A DNA stretch of 64,000 nucleotides, from assembly GCF_030463565.1 (NCBI RefSeq), contig NC_134644.1, positions 152,359,967-152,423,966 of the forward strand. The letters run 5' to 3'. Shown here piece by piece: positions 54,301 to 64,000 of the stretch; within the stretch, counting starts at the first letter, position 1; each line of letters starts with the position of its first letter. Below the pieces are notes generated by a model that did not search any database, was not told where the DNA came from, and was given only the letters and a program-made list of their open reading frames with translations. This stretch comes from Pelecanus crispus (lineage: Eukaryota > Chordata > Aves > Pelecaniformes > Pelecanidae). The position numbers and the translations under genes were made by a program.

Positions 54301-54939
54301 AAGAGAAAAGGTAGCACCTCACAATGTGCTTGTACCCATGTTTCCAACAGAGAGAAGGGTAATGGGAAAAATGTATAACCATACAACCATGATCTACCAC
54401 AGAAATTTTAAACATGGCTTTGAACTGGCTCAGCATACATATTTGTCTAAACTTTGTCATATTTTTAGGGAAAGAGCAAAAAACCCATTTCTAACACAGC
54501 TATATTCACTTGCCCAATTTCAGGTTCCTGGTCTAAACCCCATTGATAATAAAATCTCTTCAAACAATGAGACGGGAGCCTGTGTTTAATTACATCAGCA
54601 AGACTACTTTCCTGCTAGCCACACTCGGGGAGGTAACAATTTTTGCCCAAATTTCCCATTTCCCCAACATAATTCAGCCCGAGGCAAAGAAACAGCAAAG
54701 TAGAATTTGAGGAAACTGTAAGATGAGTTTTAGCCAACTGTTCCTCTGTTGCTGTCAGCTCATCAGTACCAAATACCTTGACCTAGTTTGAAGACAGAAA
54801 ACTAAACCAGAAGATTTGGAAAACTTATAAAACTTACATGAGTGTGTTCATAAATACAGTTGTCAATAACATCTGCAAGAGTTGCTCCTTCATCCAACAG
54901 GCCAATGGAGTAATTTGCATCCTCAAGAAATCCTTTCAT
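42275..54939 (-). CDS. AZIN1: AZIN1, antizyme inhibitor 1, ten coding exons
   Basis: Antizyme inhibitor 1, a cytosolic/nuclear pseudoenzyme related to ornithine decarboxylase (ODC). It binds antizyme more tightly than ODC does, so it frees ODC from degradation and relieves repression of polyamine uptake. Ten exons are joined by GT-AG introns with phases that agree throughout: 54939..54838, 52749..52576, 52289..52117, 48633..48499, 46715..46634, 45475..45401, 44272..44107, 43537..43419, 43242..43028, 42386..42275. They encode 450 residues (human 448). The fold is the PLP barrel of type III decarboxylases, including DIGGGFTG and [17 protein letters not shown], then the C-terminal beta domain with GPSCDELD (C360, D361). 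Enzyme-killing changes are Arg at the PLP-lysine position 69, Ala88 for Asp, and Phe for Arg277. Lys125 and Lys140, reported to raise antizyme affinity, are both present. The start is [11 protein letters not shown], as in mammals, with G at -3. Translation is probably controlled by the polyamine-responsive upstream frame at 62,012-62,116. Confidence 0.98.
43028..43242 (-). CDS. AZIN1: AZIN1 coding exon 9
   Basis: Residues 343-413 and two bases of Trp414. Carries GPSCDELD and the segment homologous to the edited region of mammalian AZIN1. Acceptor CATATAG, donor GTAAGA. Confidence 0.96.
43419..43537 (-). CDS. AZIN1: AZIN1 coding exon 8
   Basis: Completes Val303 and encodes 304-342, with the conserved [14 protein letters not shown]. 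Acceptor TTCCAG, donor GTGAGT. Confidence 0.96.
44107..44272 (-). CDS. AZIN1: AZIN1 coding exon 7
   Basis: Residues 248-302 plus one base. Contains [23 protein letters not shown] has Arg277 where Phe stands here. Acceptor CTCCTAG, donor GTAAGG. Confidence 0.96.
45401..45475 (-). CDS. AZIN1: AZIN1 coding exon 6
   Basis: 25 whole codons, residues 223-247, with the glycine loop [10 protein letters not shown]. Acceptor TTTAG, donor GTATGC, the weakest donor of the gene. Confidence 0.96.
46367..46480. repeat. Tandem duplication of ~56 bp in AZIN1 intron
   Basis: Two adjacent copies starting cagtgggacagtattcatta at 46,367 and 46,423, differing at a handful of positions. Lies about 80 bp upstream in the intron (downstream in transcription) of coding exon 5. 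Confidence 0.93.
46634..46715 (-). CDS. AZIN1: AZIN1 coding exon 5
   Basis: Completes Lys195 and encodes 196-222, FHVSGSCKE through DARCVFDMA. Acceptor TTTCAG, donor GTAAGT. Confidence 0.96.
48499..48633 (-). CDS. AZIN1: AZIN1 coding exon 4
   Basis: Completes Lys150 and encodes residues to Lys195 (split), including LLHIATED and [20 protein letters not shown]. Acceptor CTCTTAG, donor GTGAGT. Confidence 0.96.
48634..52116. other. AZIN1: AZIN1 intron between coding exons 3 and 4
   Basis: 3.5 kb of AT-rich unique sequence with one GC-richer patch near 49,080-49,190. No nested gene, RNA or repeat family recognised. Confidence 0.6.
52117..52289 (-). CDS. AZIN1: AZIN1 coding exon 3 (antizyme-binding region)
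   Basis: Residues 93-149 and two bases of Lys150. This is the counterpart of the ODC antizyme-binding element; Lys125 and Lys140 are present. Acceptor TTTTTCAG, donor GTAAGT. Confidence 0.96.
52576..52749 (-). CDS. AZIN1: AZIN1 coding exon 2
   Basis: 58 whole codons, residues 35-92, beginning [13 protein letters not shown]. Contains PFYPVRCN with Arg69 at the PLP-lysine position. Acceptor TTTTTTTAG, donor GTAAGT. Confidence 0.96.
53745..53830 (-). mobile_element. Possible degraded tRNA-derived SINE
   Basis: The minus strand carries a good RNA polymerase III A-box, TAGCTCAAGGGGTAGAGG (53,821-53,804). A tRNA-like body follows, with cagatcccattcctgctgg where a T-arm would be. The B-box is poor (no GGTTCRANTCC) and a cloverleaf would not close, so this is not a working tRNA. 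An old tRNA-derived SINE in the AZIN1 intron is the best reading. The family is not identified. Confidence 0.4.
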
Positions 54940-55035
54940 CTCAGCCGTATTCCACAAAGCCGACAGTCATAAACCAAGAAACACAAGGGATGGGCTTCCA
55001 AGCCTTATATCCGGGTCCTTAAATTATGCAACAAA
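54838..55035 (-). CDS. AZIN1: AZIN1 coding exon 1 with 5' leader segment
   Basis: Coding part 54,939-54,838 (residues 1-34), donor GTAAGT. The leader part up to 55,035 is inferred from a strong pyrimidine tract and AG at 55,037-55,036. The coding part is secure; the 5' boundary is less so. Confidence 0.85.
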
Positions 55036-58000
55036 CTGTACAAAGACGACATAAATCAGTAACAAGAGAGGCACAAAGCATACTATGCCACTATTTAAAA
55101 ATTAGAAAGAGCTTTTTACACCTGATGTACTACAAACAGTAACACACTTTCTACAAAAGTCAAATATTTTTTTACTCTGTCCACCCTCCATTTGCCAGGG
55201 ATAAAGGGTAGTGTAATTCTACTGAAGCCAAGAATAAAATAGAAGCTGTGTTCTTTAAATCTGATACTAACTTAAAGAAAAGTAAGAAACCACTGATGCA
55301 AGGCTGGTCTTGAGAAGCATCCCAGACTGTGTGCACGCTGACCTGTGTTGAACTTACACAACCTATGAAAATACTGCAAATGTAGCATACTTGTACAAAC
55401 ACCTCGGCTCAGCTATTCTTAAGCATAGCATCTTAAGATGCCATGTGACATTAGTATTCAAGCATGCAACTAGAAGACCGTCTGTAATGCAACACTTCTG
55501 AATTTGTTACAGAAAACTTGCATTTATTGATTAAATGTTAGCATTGATATTTGTTAAATTCATGTATTTGTGTTAACATTCTGGATTTTGTTTAGATGCT
55601 ATTTTATAACCACTGCCTTCACACATTGTATGTACTAGACATTTATTTTGTTGTTCTGTTCATAAGATTACCTACAACGCTTAAAAGTCTTCACTTCAAT
55701 AGACGTTAACAGAAAGAAGACACTAGCTAGACAGTTTTAAAAATGACAATTGAGTAAGTGGAACTGGTATTAAAAGAAAGTAACAGTTATAGCCTAGCTT
55801 TATTTGCATCTTGTTTATCCTCAAACCTTCACTACAAATTAGATGTTGCTTATAAGCAGTGTTTTCCAAAAGGCAACCTGAATCAACAAGATCCCAAGAT
55901 AGAAAACATCATTAAACATACACAGTCTTACAATATGGATTAAACAGTCAGTCTCAAGTAGAAGTCAGTAGACAGCAGAAAACTACCAACAGCTGGTTAT
56001 ATACCTTCATCAGCCTTACTTGATGAATATAACAATGTGTGGTTTACATCCCATTAGAGTTGTAGGTCTTGTTTAAAAGCAGTTTATTAGTTTATAGCAA
56101 CTGACTGACCAGACTTTTTTGTTTCAACTGTCACCTTTATAACTAACACGAAACTGATCAAAACCAGCCAGCTAACTAGATTCCTTCTTTACATGAACAC
56201 CGAAGACTTTTTAATCTCTCAATGGAAGTTACACAGTATTTATAAAAAAAAGACAGTTATTTTCTAAAGCCACCTGTACTTCACTTTAAAATAACAAAAT
56301 TATTTTTCTAATTAAAAGTGTTGATAGAAGCCAGAAACATTACAGCCGAAGGTAAAAAATGCTTCACTAAGACTCTAAAAGCTAAGGTAATTTTGGCTTC
56401 AAATGGTCACAACGCCATGATATTAACTCCATCTCATGTTTCTTCCACTACCTCCCTAGAGTAAAGAAAAATCCACAATTTGCAACATAAGTTTAACATT
56501 GTTAAGATGAACAAAGTTACTTTTGCTCAAGCTAATACTAAGACAACTAAGCAGCAGTTGTTCCTGCTTGCCATCACACCTCATCAAGGGGAAAAGAGCC
56601 AGCAGAGTTTTGTATGCTTTCTGCATAACTCAAGTATGCCACCTATGTTTCTTAAGAGATGTATTTACTACCAGGTGAATTAGCTCAGTGGCAGCGAGAA
56701 TGTTCAGTTATACTCAGAAGCTGAAGGATAAAGGCAAGTATTCTGGGTGAGAACATACCTGTCTCTCACATACAGTGACTCATATGCTTATTTAAGGGAA
56801 CCCTGAAGATCCAAAACAATCATGAAAGAGCAAGATAATTATCACATTGATGTAAGGATTTAAGTAAATTACAATTATAAAAATAATGACTAGGTGGTAG
56901 ACACTATAATAACCAGGAAAAACATCTTCAGTCAGTCACATCTGTCTAAGTTTGTAACAGCTACAACTCCTTAAAAAACACCACCGACCAAACAATGAAA
57001 AAAAAGAGACAAGCTTGCGAACTAAGTTTGACTTAGAATCAGTGAAACAAACATGAACACCACAGTCATGTTTACATAGCTACTGTCACCCTCTGAACAG
57101 GTACTTCATCAGTATCCTCGATTTGCTAGCTGATTAGCACAAAGTCCTCAACACGTTCATCTCCATAAAATATCCATGATTTCCAGGAGCAGAGTACCAA
57201 AAAGGGCTGGGTTTGTGGGTTTTTTTGTGTTTTGTTTTTTTTTCCCCTGGAAAGAAAAGCCAGCATCAGCATTTTACTGAAATTTTCATACAGTTCTGGA
57301 GTATTCAAAACATGAAGATCAAGAGAAGAAAAAAGCTAACAGCAGAGTTTAATTCTTTTATCATAATTTCTTTATACTATGACTTAAACAGCCTAGTGTT
57401 TAACTAAGTATTTTTTGCATCCTCAGGAACATGCTGGTTGTATAATAAACACATTAAACTTTTCCTCTACAATAATAGCTCTTTTGTTGTCTTCTTGCAA
57501 GAAAAATAATACCCAAAAAGAGGAATAAGTAAAACAACCATGGTGAACACATGCAAGAGCAGTCATTTCCATTTTCAGATTATTCAAATGTAGCAGATCT
57601 GTTAACCATTCCAAAACCATAAGTTTTTTAATCCTTTTATGCTATAGAGGGGTGCTAGAGCAAAATTTTCAAGTTTTGAGTATGTTTTGTGTTGCATTTA
57701 AATTTGTAACATCTTTTAGGACAGATCTAATCTGTCCTATGACTTCAGAAAAAGAGTCAGGCACAAAAAGGAATCCATGCTAGTACAAACATTGTCAAAT
57801 AGCTTGCAAAAAGCCATAAACAACCCAGTATAACCTCTCCTAGGCTGCTAAACAGTGATTGCTTTTTCTAAGCATGTCTGTGACATCTAAGCTTTTTTGT
57901 TTAGCAAAATTCATCTAGTAAAAAAAGCTAACAACTTCTGTCCTCAGAGTCACAGCCCATTCCTCTCCTCTCCAATTTCTCCTGCTCTGGAAGAAAGTAC

Positions 58001-61000
58001 ATCTTTTCAGTCTTGTTGATGACAAGATAGGAAGAATATTCTACAAAGGAAAAAATGGAATTCCTACCAGCACTGCTACAGCACCACCACAAAACAGTGC
58101 ATACTTGAGAAATGTTTCTTTAAGGGGTTAAAACCTGTAGTAGAATTTGGGGTTATGCTATAACCTTATTCTGTTCTGACTGGCCCCCCTCCTGCGTGGG
58201 AAGAATCAGTGATAAAATTCATGAAAGATCAAAGGAATACTGGCAAAAGGAAATAGAGAGGATGGTTTAAGACTTCTTCTGTGTCTGTAAAAAGAGTCAG
58301 AAATTATTACAGTACACAGTTCAGTCCTTGCTGGAAGTGCTGACTTGCTGCAAGTCATGATTTGACAGACTTAGCATGGTAACACCACCCATTTTACCAC
58401 CTGAAATGTTAGTCTGCACAATGCTCTAGGACATATATTTTAGGGCAAACAAAAGCTGTCAAGTGGTATGAGACTTCTACATAGGTGTGCAATTGCTTTC
58501 TTTGAAGTAAGCATTACATCCTCAGGCTCTTTAGGGTTTAACACAATCACTTCCCAGATGAAGAACTTTAAGATAAAAGCTTACATATTTAAACACCGCA
58601 ATTACTGCAGACATCTGGAATAGAAGAAAATTAAAATGCTCTGAAAAGTGACTAACTAAACACATGCTTGTCATATACAAGCATCCATAACAAACACATC
58701 ATTTTCAATGTTTTTTCTTTACATTGTCAAAACCAGATATTGTTTGGCCTGGGAAGAAAAACCAAACCTTGAGGTTTGGTTCTTTCATTAAAAACTTCCT
58801 CTGCAAAGAACAAAGTCTCTGCAAACCAAGCAGGCTCCTTAAAATGCCTCTAAACTGCATGTCTTAAGCAAAATAAATATTTATGAGATTAACAATTATG
58901 CTGATGCAAAAATCAAGAGGTAAAATACATTCACCTCACATTCCTTACAATACTGGTTCTTCAGGGGTAACAGATCAAAAAAGTAGAAGCGTTTTGTCAC
59001 TAACATTGGCAATTAAGTACAGAACACATATACTAGAAAAGTAGACACACAAGTCCCCTGTCTTCAGTGCAGCAAATGCCTACTTATAACGGGAGTTATG
59101 TGTTAAAAAAATATTCCAAGATGCCATTTCACCAACACTCATCCAGGTAGCTGAATGCAGCCACCAACCGATGGAAATGCTGAAGCCGGTGCCCCTATTT
59201 ACAATGGCAGTGGACAGTGTGCATTACCCAAGTTGCCTCTCAGTACAAGTCTGCTGAGGGTCATAGCAGAGTACCAGTACAGCTTAGATTAGTTGCATCC
59301 TACCGTTCTCTCAGGAGTGTTCCACACAGTTAAATGAGTAATGTAACAAGCGCATCTCTGCTGAAGTAAGCAAGCAAAGAGGGTAGATACTAAAAAATAA
59401 TGCCCCATCTGACATCTTCTACAGGAACTGTGCTTTCAAGAACATCTTTCTGTTTTCTTGAAGTTTGAATACATTATTCAAAGCCAATAAGCTAGCAAAG
59501 CTTACGAAAATGAGTACTCTTGTAAGTGCATGTATACTTCTGTGGTATCACACCAGCACTTCCCCTTCATGACAGCACAAGCAGTTACTTCCCCATCCTA
59601 TCCTCTTAATTGCTTAGTCAATATTTGGTCAGTATTTGGTCTCCCCATTGCCCCCCAGCCCTCCAAACTCCCAGGCCTCCTGTTCCCCCATTGCCACCCA
59701 GTCCCATCTAGACAAAGTCAAGAGAGCTTTAAAGGCCAGCCAATCCAGATAACTACTGCTTCCACTTGGCATAGACAGGGCTCATTAACAGATCAGATTT
59801 CCATCACTAACTCCCTCCATTTCCAATCAACCAGATGTGGCAATAAATAGAACAGATTTTCAAAGGAGCAAGACTTCAGACCACAGCTGCCAGACTGCTC
59901 AGGAAGTCAGAACTTGAAGAGCAAGACAGAACTAAACCTCAAGTTCTTCCTTGGCCAGTGTAATTCAAGAACAAAAGTGGGAGGGAGAGAGTTATAAAAA
60001 GGAAGCCAGTTCAATGGGAATGTAAGTACACCTTCAGACAGAAGATTTTTATTTGAGTTCCATTGGAATATAATATTAATGATTGTATTTAAAAGCTCAT
60101 TTGACCCTTTTCCCATTAAATGACTTTGCAACTTGAACAGGACCCAAAACTACCAATTAGCTATCTAGCTTACATCTTAGCTGCGTTTGAGGCAATCACC
60201 TGTGCTTCAGCACACCAAAACAGGTACAGATTTACTGGCAAACACTTGCTGACTACTGCTACCTACATCACCACTACATGCAATACTAAACTACTTATAT
60301 TAGTGTACAGTATATCATTACTGAAGACATAACAGATCCAAGCTCAAAATAACACAATCATCTGAACATTCAGCTACAAATACAGCTAATCCAGTGGCAC
60401 TTCCGTTCTAGGACAAACTATACCTTGCACTGTTTGCCAAAACACATCAGTCTACCAGTTAGAGAAAGAATAATCTCAATTAAGATACCAGAACAGCCTT
60501 CTCCTCAAAGAGAGGAAACTTCAGTCAAAGCCAAAATTCCTTTGGAACAGTTTTAGAAACTAAAATGCATTTATAGTACCTTTATACTTTATCCACTCCT
60601 TCCTCCTAACAGTAGTTCTGCCTTTCCTATCTTTTTACTGCTTTACTTTATTCCTGTTGAAGTGCAAAATGTCATGCAAGAGTTCTACCCACATACAAGA
60701 AAGAGCCAAAACTCAGAAACTGAACAAGAGAAACAATCTTCTCAGATCTTTTGCTTATATGATTTTTTTTATAAGCACGTACAAAATAACATATTCAGAG
60801 AATTTTCAGTGTTAACTGTATTCACTTGAATAGAGCAGTCATCTACATAGAACAAGATATATGTGGTTAATTCAGTAAGTTTCAAACAAAACAAAAAGAA
60901 CACAAAGCTCACCCTGTGCCTCCCTTACTGCAGTATTTTCAAAAACAACAGGGTCATCTACATTAAGTACCTTATTAGGAGACATACTAATACAACTGGC

Positions 61001-61978
61001 ATTTGGACTCTTTGTGGTCTTTAAAAAGTACCTGGCTCAGTTAGATGCACTTAACCATTCTCATTCTCAAGTTTTACATTAAAAAGCATTATGTAATTTA
61101 TAGGTACTAAGCCAAACAAAAATGCCTTCAGCTAGACAGGAAAAAAAAGTAATACTGTATAAAAATCAGCTTAACTCAGATATTACAAATGCATTTAAGG
61201 CTATTGTTAAAACCACATAAAGCTATTGTTTTATGTTAACAGAACAGGATAACCACACACATTCCAGAGTTTTCTGTGCTCCTTAAGATCAGCTATGCAC
61301 ATGCATTTGTTTTCAGTTATCATGGGTTTTGTTTTTCTTTAATAACTATTTGCCTCTTAAAAATATAAAGGCATTTATAATTGGTACACAATTTCCATCC
61401 AACACAGAATTCCACATTCTACTGTAGCTCAACTACAACTATTTGTGGAAATGGATAGTAATTAGCAAATAATGGAGACAGGCATTTGGGAAGGCACACC
61501 TTTCATGATCAGCATTAGTTACCATTTACAATAGCAAATTTTAACTATTTCAGTATAAAATACTGGAAGAAATCATACAGTACTCAGCAAATCATGATTT
61601 CCTGCTAACAGTCATGCAGTGCCAATTCATGACTTCAGAATTACCACTGAGAGACTGAAGTTACAGCATTTTATTTTAGGATTTCTGCAGCCAACAGCCC
61701 TAATTCAGAAAACTAACTCTATTTACAAATTTTACTTACACATGCTTAATTTTCTCAAATTCATCAGCTAACTGTTGAGAAAAGTATTAGGCGAGTAAAA
61801 TTTATAGTCCTCCCTTCAATGAAAGCCCCATATAATATGCACGCTGCTATTTTCAAATTTTGATAAAATACATCAAGACAGTTAACTTGCTGATCAAAAA
61901 GCCAATAGATGCTGTTTATATTCTTGAAAGTGCTTATCCTCCTGCAGACAGATGAAGAGAGAAGGAAAAGAGACTTAC
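55036..61978. other. AZIN1: AZIN1 5'-leader intron, ~6.9 kb
   Basis: Long AT-rich intron between the uCC-bearing leader exon and the ATG exon. An isolated A-box-like string sits at 56,681-56,697. No nested gene or recognisable repeat body otherwise. Alternative leader exons may lie here but cannot be called from sequence alone. Confidence 0.6.
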
Positions 61979-62116
61979 ATGGACAAGTTAGGAGATGGAA
62001 CCCTACTATCATCAGCTAGGTTCCCAAGGTGGCTCAGCGTTGAAGTCGAACTGTTCTCTATAAAGCACTTCTCCTAAGCCCTCTGGATAGTTGTAAACTT
62101 GATCAGAGATTTTGCC
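61979..62116 (-). other. AZIN1: AZIN1 5' leader exon
   Basis: 138-bp non-coding (for the main protein) exon. Acceptor tctcccacag (AG at 62,118-62,117), donor GTAAGT from 61,978. Both splice signals are strong. It was recognised by the conserved upstream reading frame it carries. Confidence 0.88.
62012..62116 (-). CDS. 3' part of AZIN1 uCC (polyamine-sensing upstream frame)
   Basis: 34 codons are open from the exon's first base, ending ...FNAEPPWEPS and stop. Vertebrate AZIN1 mRNAs carry a conserved upstream frame (uCC) that starts at a non-AUG codon and ends with a PPW-type motif. When polyamines are high, ribosomes pause at that motif, queue behind it, start more often at the weak codon and translate less AZIN1. 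The PPW motif and the position in the leader match. The non-AUG start and the N-terminal codons are not in this exon and lie upstream, probably beyond the window. After the Ser codon come four stops in a row in frame: TGA TGA TAG TAG. Confidence 0.88.
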   Translation of the reverse strand, partial: GKISDQVYNYPEGLGEVLYREQFDFNAEPPWEPS

Positions 62117-64000
62117 CTGTGGGAGAAAATACATACAAAAATAAATTTCATAGCCAGAACAAAATAAAAGCTTTATCTTAAACATGTAACAAGTGCCTTT
62201 TCAGTATTGCTTTTAAGGAGGCTTACAACACCCCACCATGAAAGTTTATAATCACATAAAATGCCCAGTTTTCAACAGTGAATGTAAACGCTGAGCCAGA
62301 TCAAGTCAGATATATGAAGAACTGCTAACACACATAAATTAGGCATAGGAAACTGCTTGTTTGTGCTTATCTTTCATAGTCTGAACTGGAAAACTTTCAA
62401 AACTGAAGGCAAAGAGCTCTACATGATCCTGCTTTAGGGTAGTACACCTTAATACTGGCCTACCCTCCCAGAAATGTTTTTAACCCTGTAACCACTGTGA
62501 TTCTTCCCCTCCCCACCTCCTTTCTATTTTAGAATTCCCTTGCCATGTTCTTTCTTCCTCTGCTGTGAATGAATACAGCATGTGGGTGAAAAAGCTATGT
62601 GGGTGAAAAATAGTGCTTTATATAGTGAAACTGAACACCATACAGACAAATCCAGTGACAAGCAAGACAGTAAAAAGAAAGAAACTTATGCTTGCCTTCA
62701 GGAATGAGGAAACCTTTCAGCTGGCCCTTCAAGGCTATTACATACAACACCAAAGCAGCATTTTAAAGTACAAGGCTATCTTAATCAAATTAAGATAAAG
62801 CAGTCACACAAAACAGTACAATGAACATAAAAAGCAGTCAAGGAAACATTAACCAGCCCTGCTGAGAAGTTATTCCTTCTAAAAGGAACTGTCATTTTCA
62901 TGGAATTAAATACAGTACAGAGCTGGTCATGTGTAAACCCAACATACAACAAAGTTTCTACAAATTCACTGTGGTCTATGGCATGAAACATGGAATGTAC
63001 CAACCTATTTTAAAAATAAATCTTTGCTGCTCTCATTATTTAAATGAGACTACATGTGCTGACTACAAAAACCTGGCTTCTGGGAATCACCTAACCCAAA
63101 TGATCATCTTTTCAACCGCATTACAGTTAAGCAAACTGCTGAAGTGTGTTTTTCCACTTATACTTGCTCTTCAAAAACTGAACTAGTATAAAGCACTGAA
63201 TTACAAACAGAGTGAATGCAACTTGAGGGTAACTGTTTCACAGCAACTCCACAAAACAATCTCTTCAGCATTACCATATAAATTAGCATTCAGTAGCATA
63301 TAATATTAAAAATAAACCTCAGTGCTTCAAAATTAATTGAGATGTTAAGGAATTTTGCCAGCTAGAAATAATGTATATGTGGTGTATTTAATCCTATCCC
63401 TTTCTTCCACTAAAGCAAGAAGTCAGTAACATTTAGTGCTCAGTACACACACAACAGTTTTAAAAGCTGGCAAAACTTTCCTTTTGTAAAATTAACTAGT
63501 AGCTCCGCTATTTTCTAGTGCTGTTTTGATTACACTCAAGAACTCAAATTTTCCAGTGATTACGAATTAAGTTTACTTTCCTAGCAAAACAAGTCATTAG
63601 AAACAGGTGCTTCTAGGGAGAGTGCATGACCTTTAATGCAAAACTTAAAAAGCCATGCTTCATACAAATATCACCTGCAGTACTATTCCAATAAATATTC
63701 TCACATGACCCAAGAAGGACGTGTGCAGTGAAAGTTCCCGTGGAGCTGGAATGAAAACCAATCATTTTCTGTAGCAATACTCAATTCTGAGCTGCACCGA
63801 GTTCCAATTGCCCTTCAGAACTTCTTTTAAAAGAGAATTATTTACCCGAAGGATCTACACAAACATATAGAAAAATAGGCTGACTGTCCTCTTTTGTGCA
63901 GGTTTGCTCATTAAATATCCAGAGAGGAAAACAGTGTGATTTGAACCTTTCAAATCATAGTAATTTTACTCTGCTTTAACAAGCACAGTTAGTTAGTTTG
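62117..64000. other. AZIN1: AZIN1 first intron, right edge of window
   Basis: AT-rich sequence without a CpG island, so AZIN1's promoter and first exon should lie beyond base 64,000. A short direct repeat (tgtgggtgaaaaa twice) occurs at 62,580-62,608. An isolated donor-like CTGCAG/GTGATA near 63,675 on the minus strand could be a leader exon but has no other support. Confidence 0.6.

Noticed and set aside
54838-54939. Assigning the gene to ornithine decarboxylase (ODC1) or AZIN2
   Set aside because: The start, the [11 protein letters not shown] and GFACSSK segments, and the C-terminus match AZIN1. Cofactor residues are lost, and the KLF10 neighbour fits the AZIN1 locus.

Overview
The window is nuclear DNA of a bird. 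Two vertebrate genes can be read exon by exon, with GT-AG introns. The repeats are avian: a CR1 LINE 3' end and a solo long terminal repeat of a type I recognise from bird genomes, probably Neoaves rather than chickens and their relatives. Exon sequences match what I recall of vertebrate orthologues; no database search was run. The order KLF10-AZIN1, both on the minus strand, is the one I recall for human 8q22.3.

Layout. 1-13,660 is gene-free DNA downstream of KLF10, with one CR1 fragment (476-672) and a 20-bp minisatellite (8,740-9,306). 13,670-~19,400 holds KLF10 (TIEG1), a TGF-beta-inducible three-zinc-finger repressor: 3' UTR with AATAAA, three coding exons, and a large CpG island (18,010-20,330) that carries the promoter region. 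The exact first exon is not settled. 20,330-39,860 is intergenic, with a solo LTR (24,097-24,627), homopolymer and CG/CA tracts, and several smaller GC-rich blocks, but no gene I can support. From ~39,865 to beyond the right edge lies AZIN1 (antizyme inhibitor 1), with a long AT-rich 3' UTR, ten coding exons (450 residues) and two 5'-leader segments. AZIN1's first exon and promoter are outside the window.

How it works. KLF10 is a nuclear repressor. AZIN1 is an enzymatically dead relative of ornithine decarboxylase that soaks up antizyme and so raises polyamine levels. The most informative feature is a leader exon at 61,979-62,116. It contains the end of the conserved non-AUG upstream reading frame (uCC) with the terminal PPW-type motif, which is the polyamine sensor that controls AZIN1 translation. 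It is followed by four consecutive in-frame stop codons and an overlapping AUG. The AZIN1 protein shows an Arg at the former PLP-lysine position and a Lys where the mammalian A-to-I edited serine (S367) lies.
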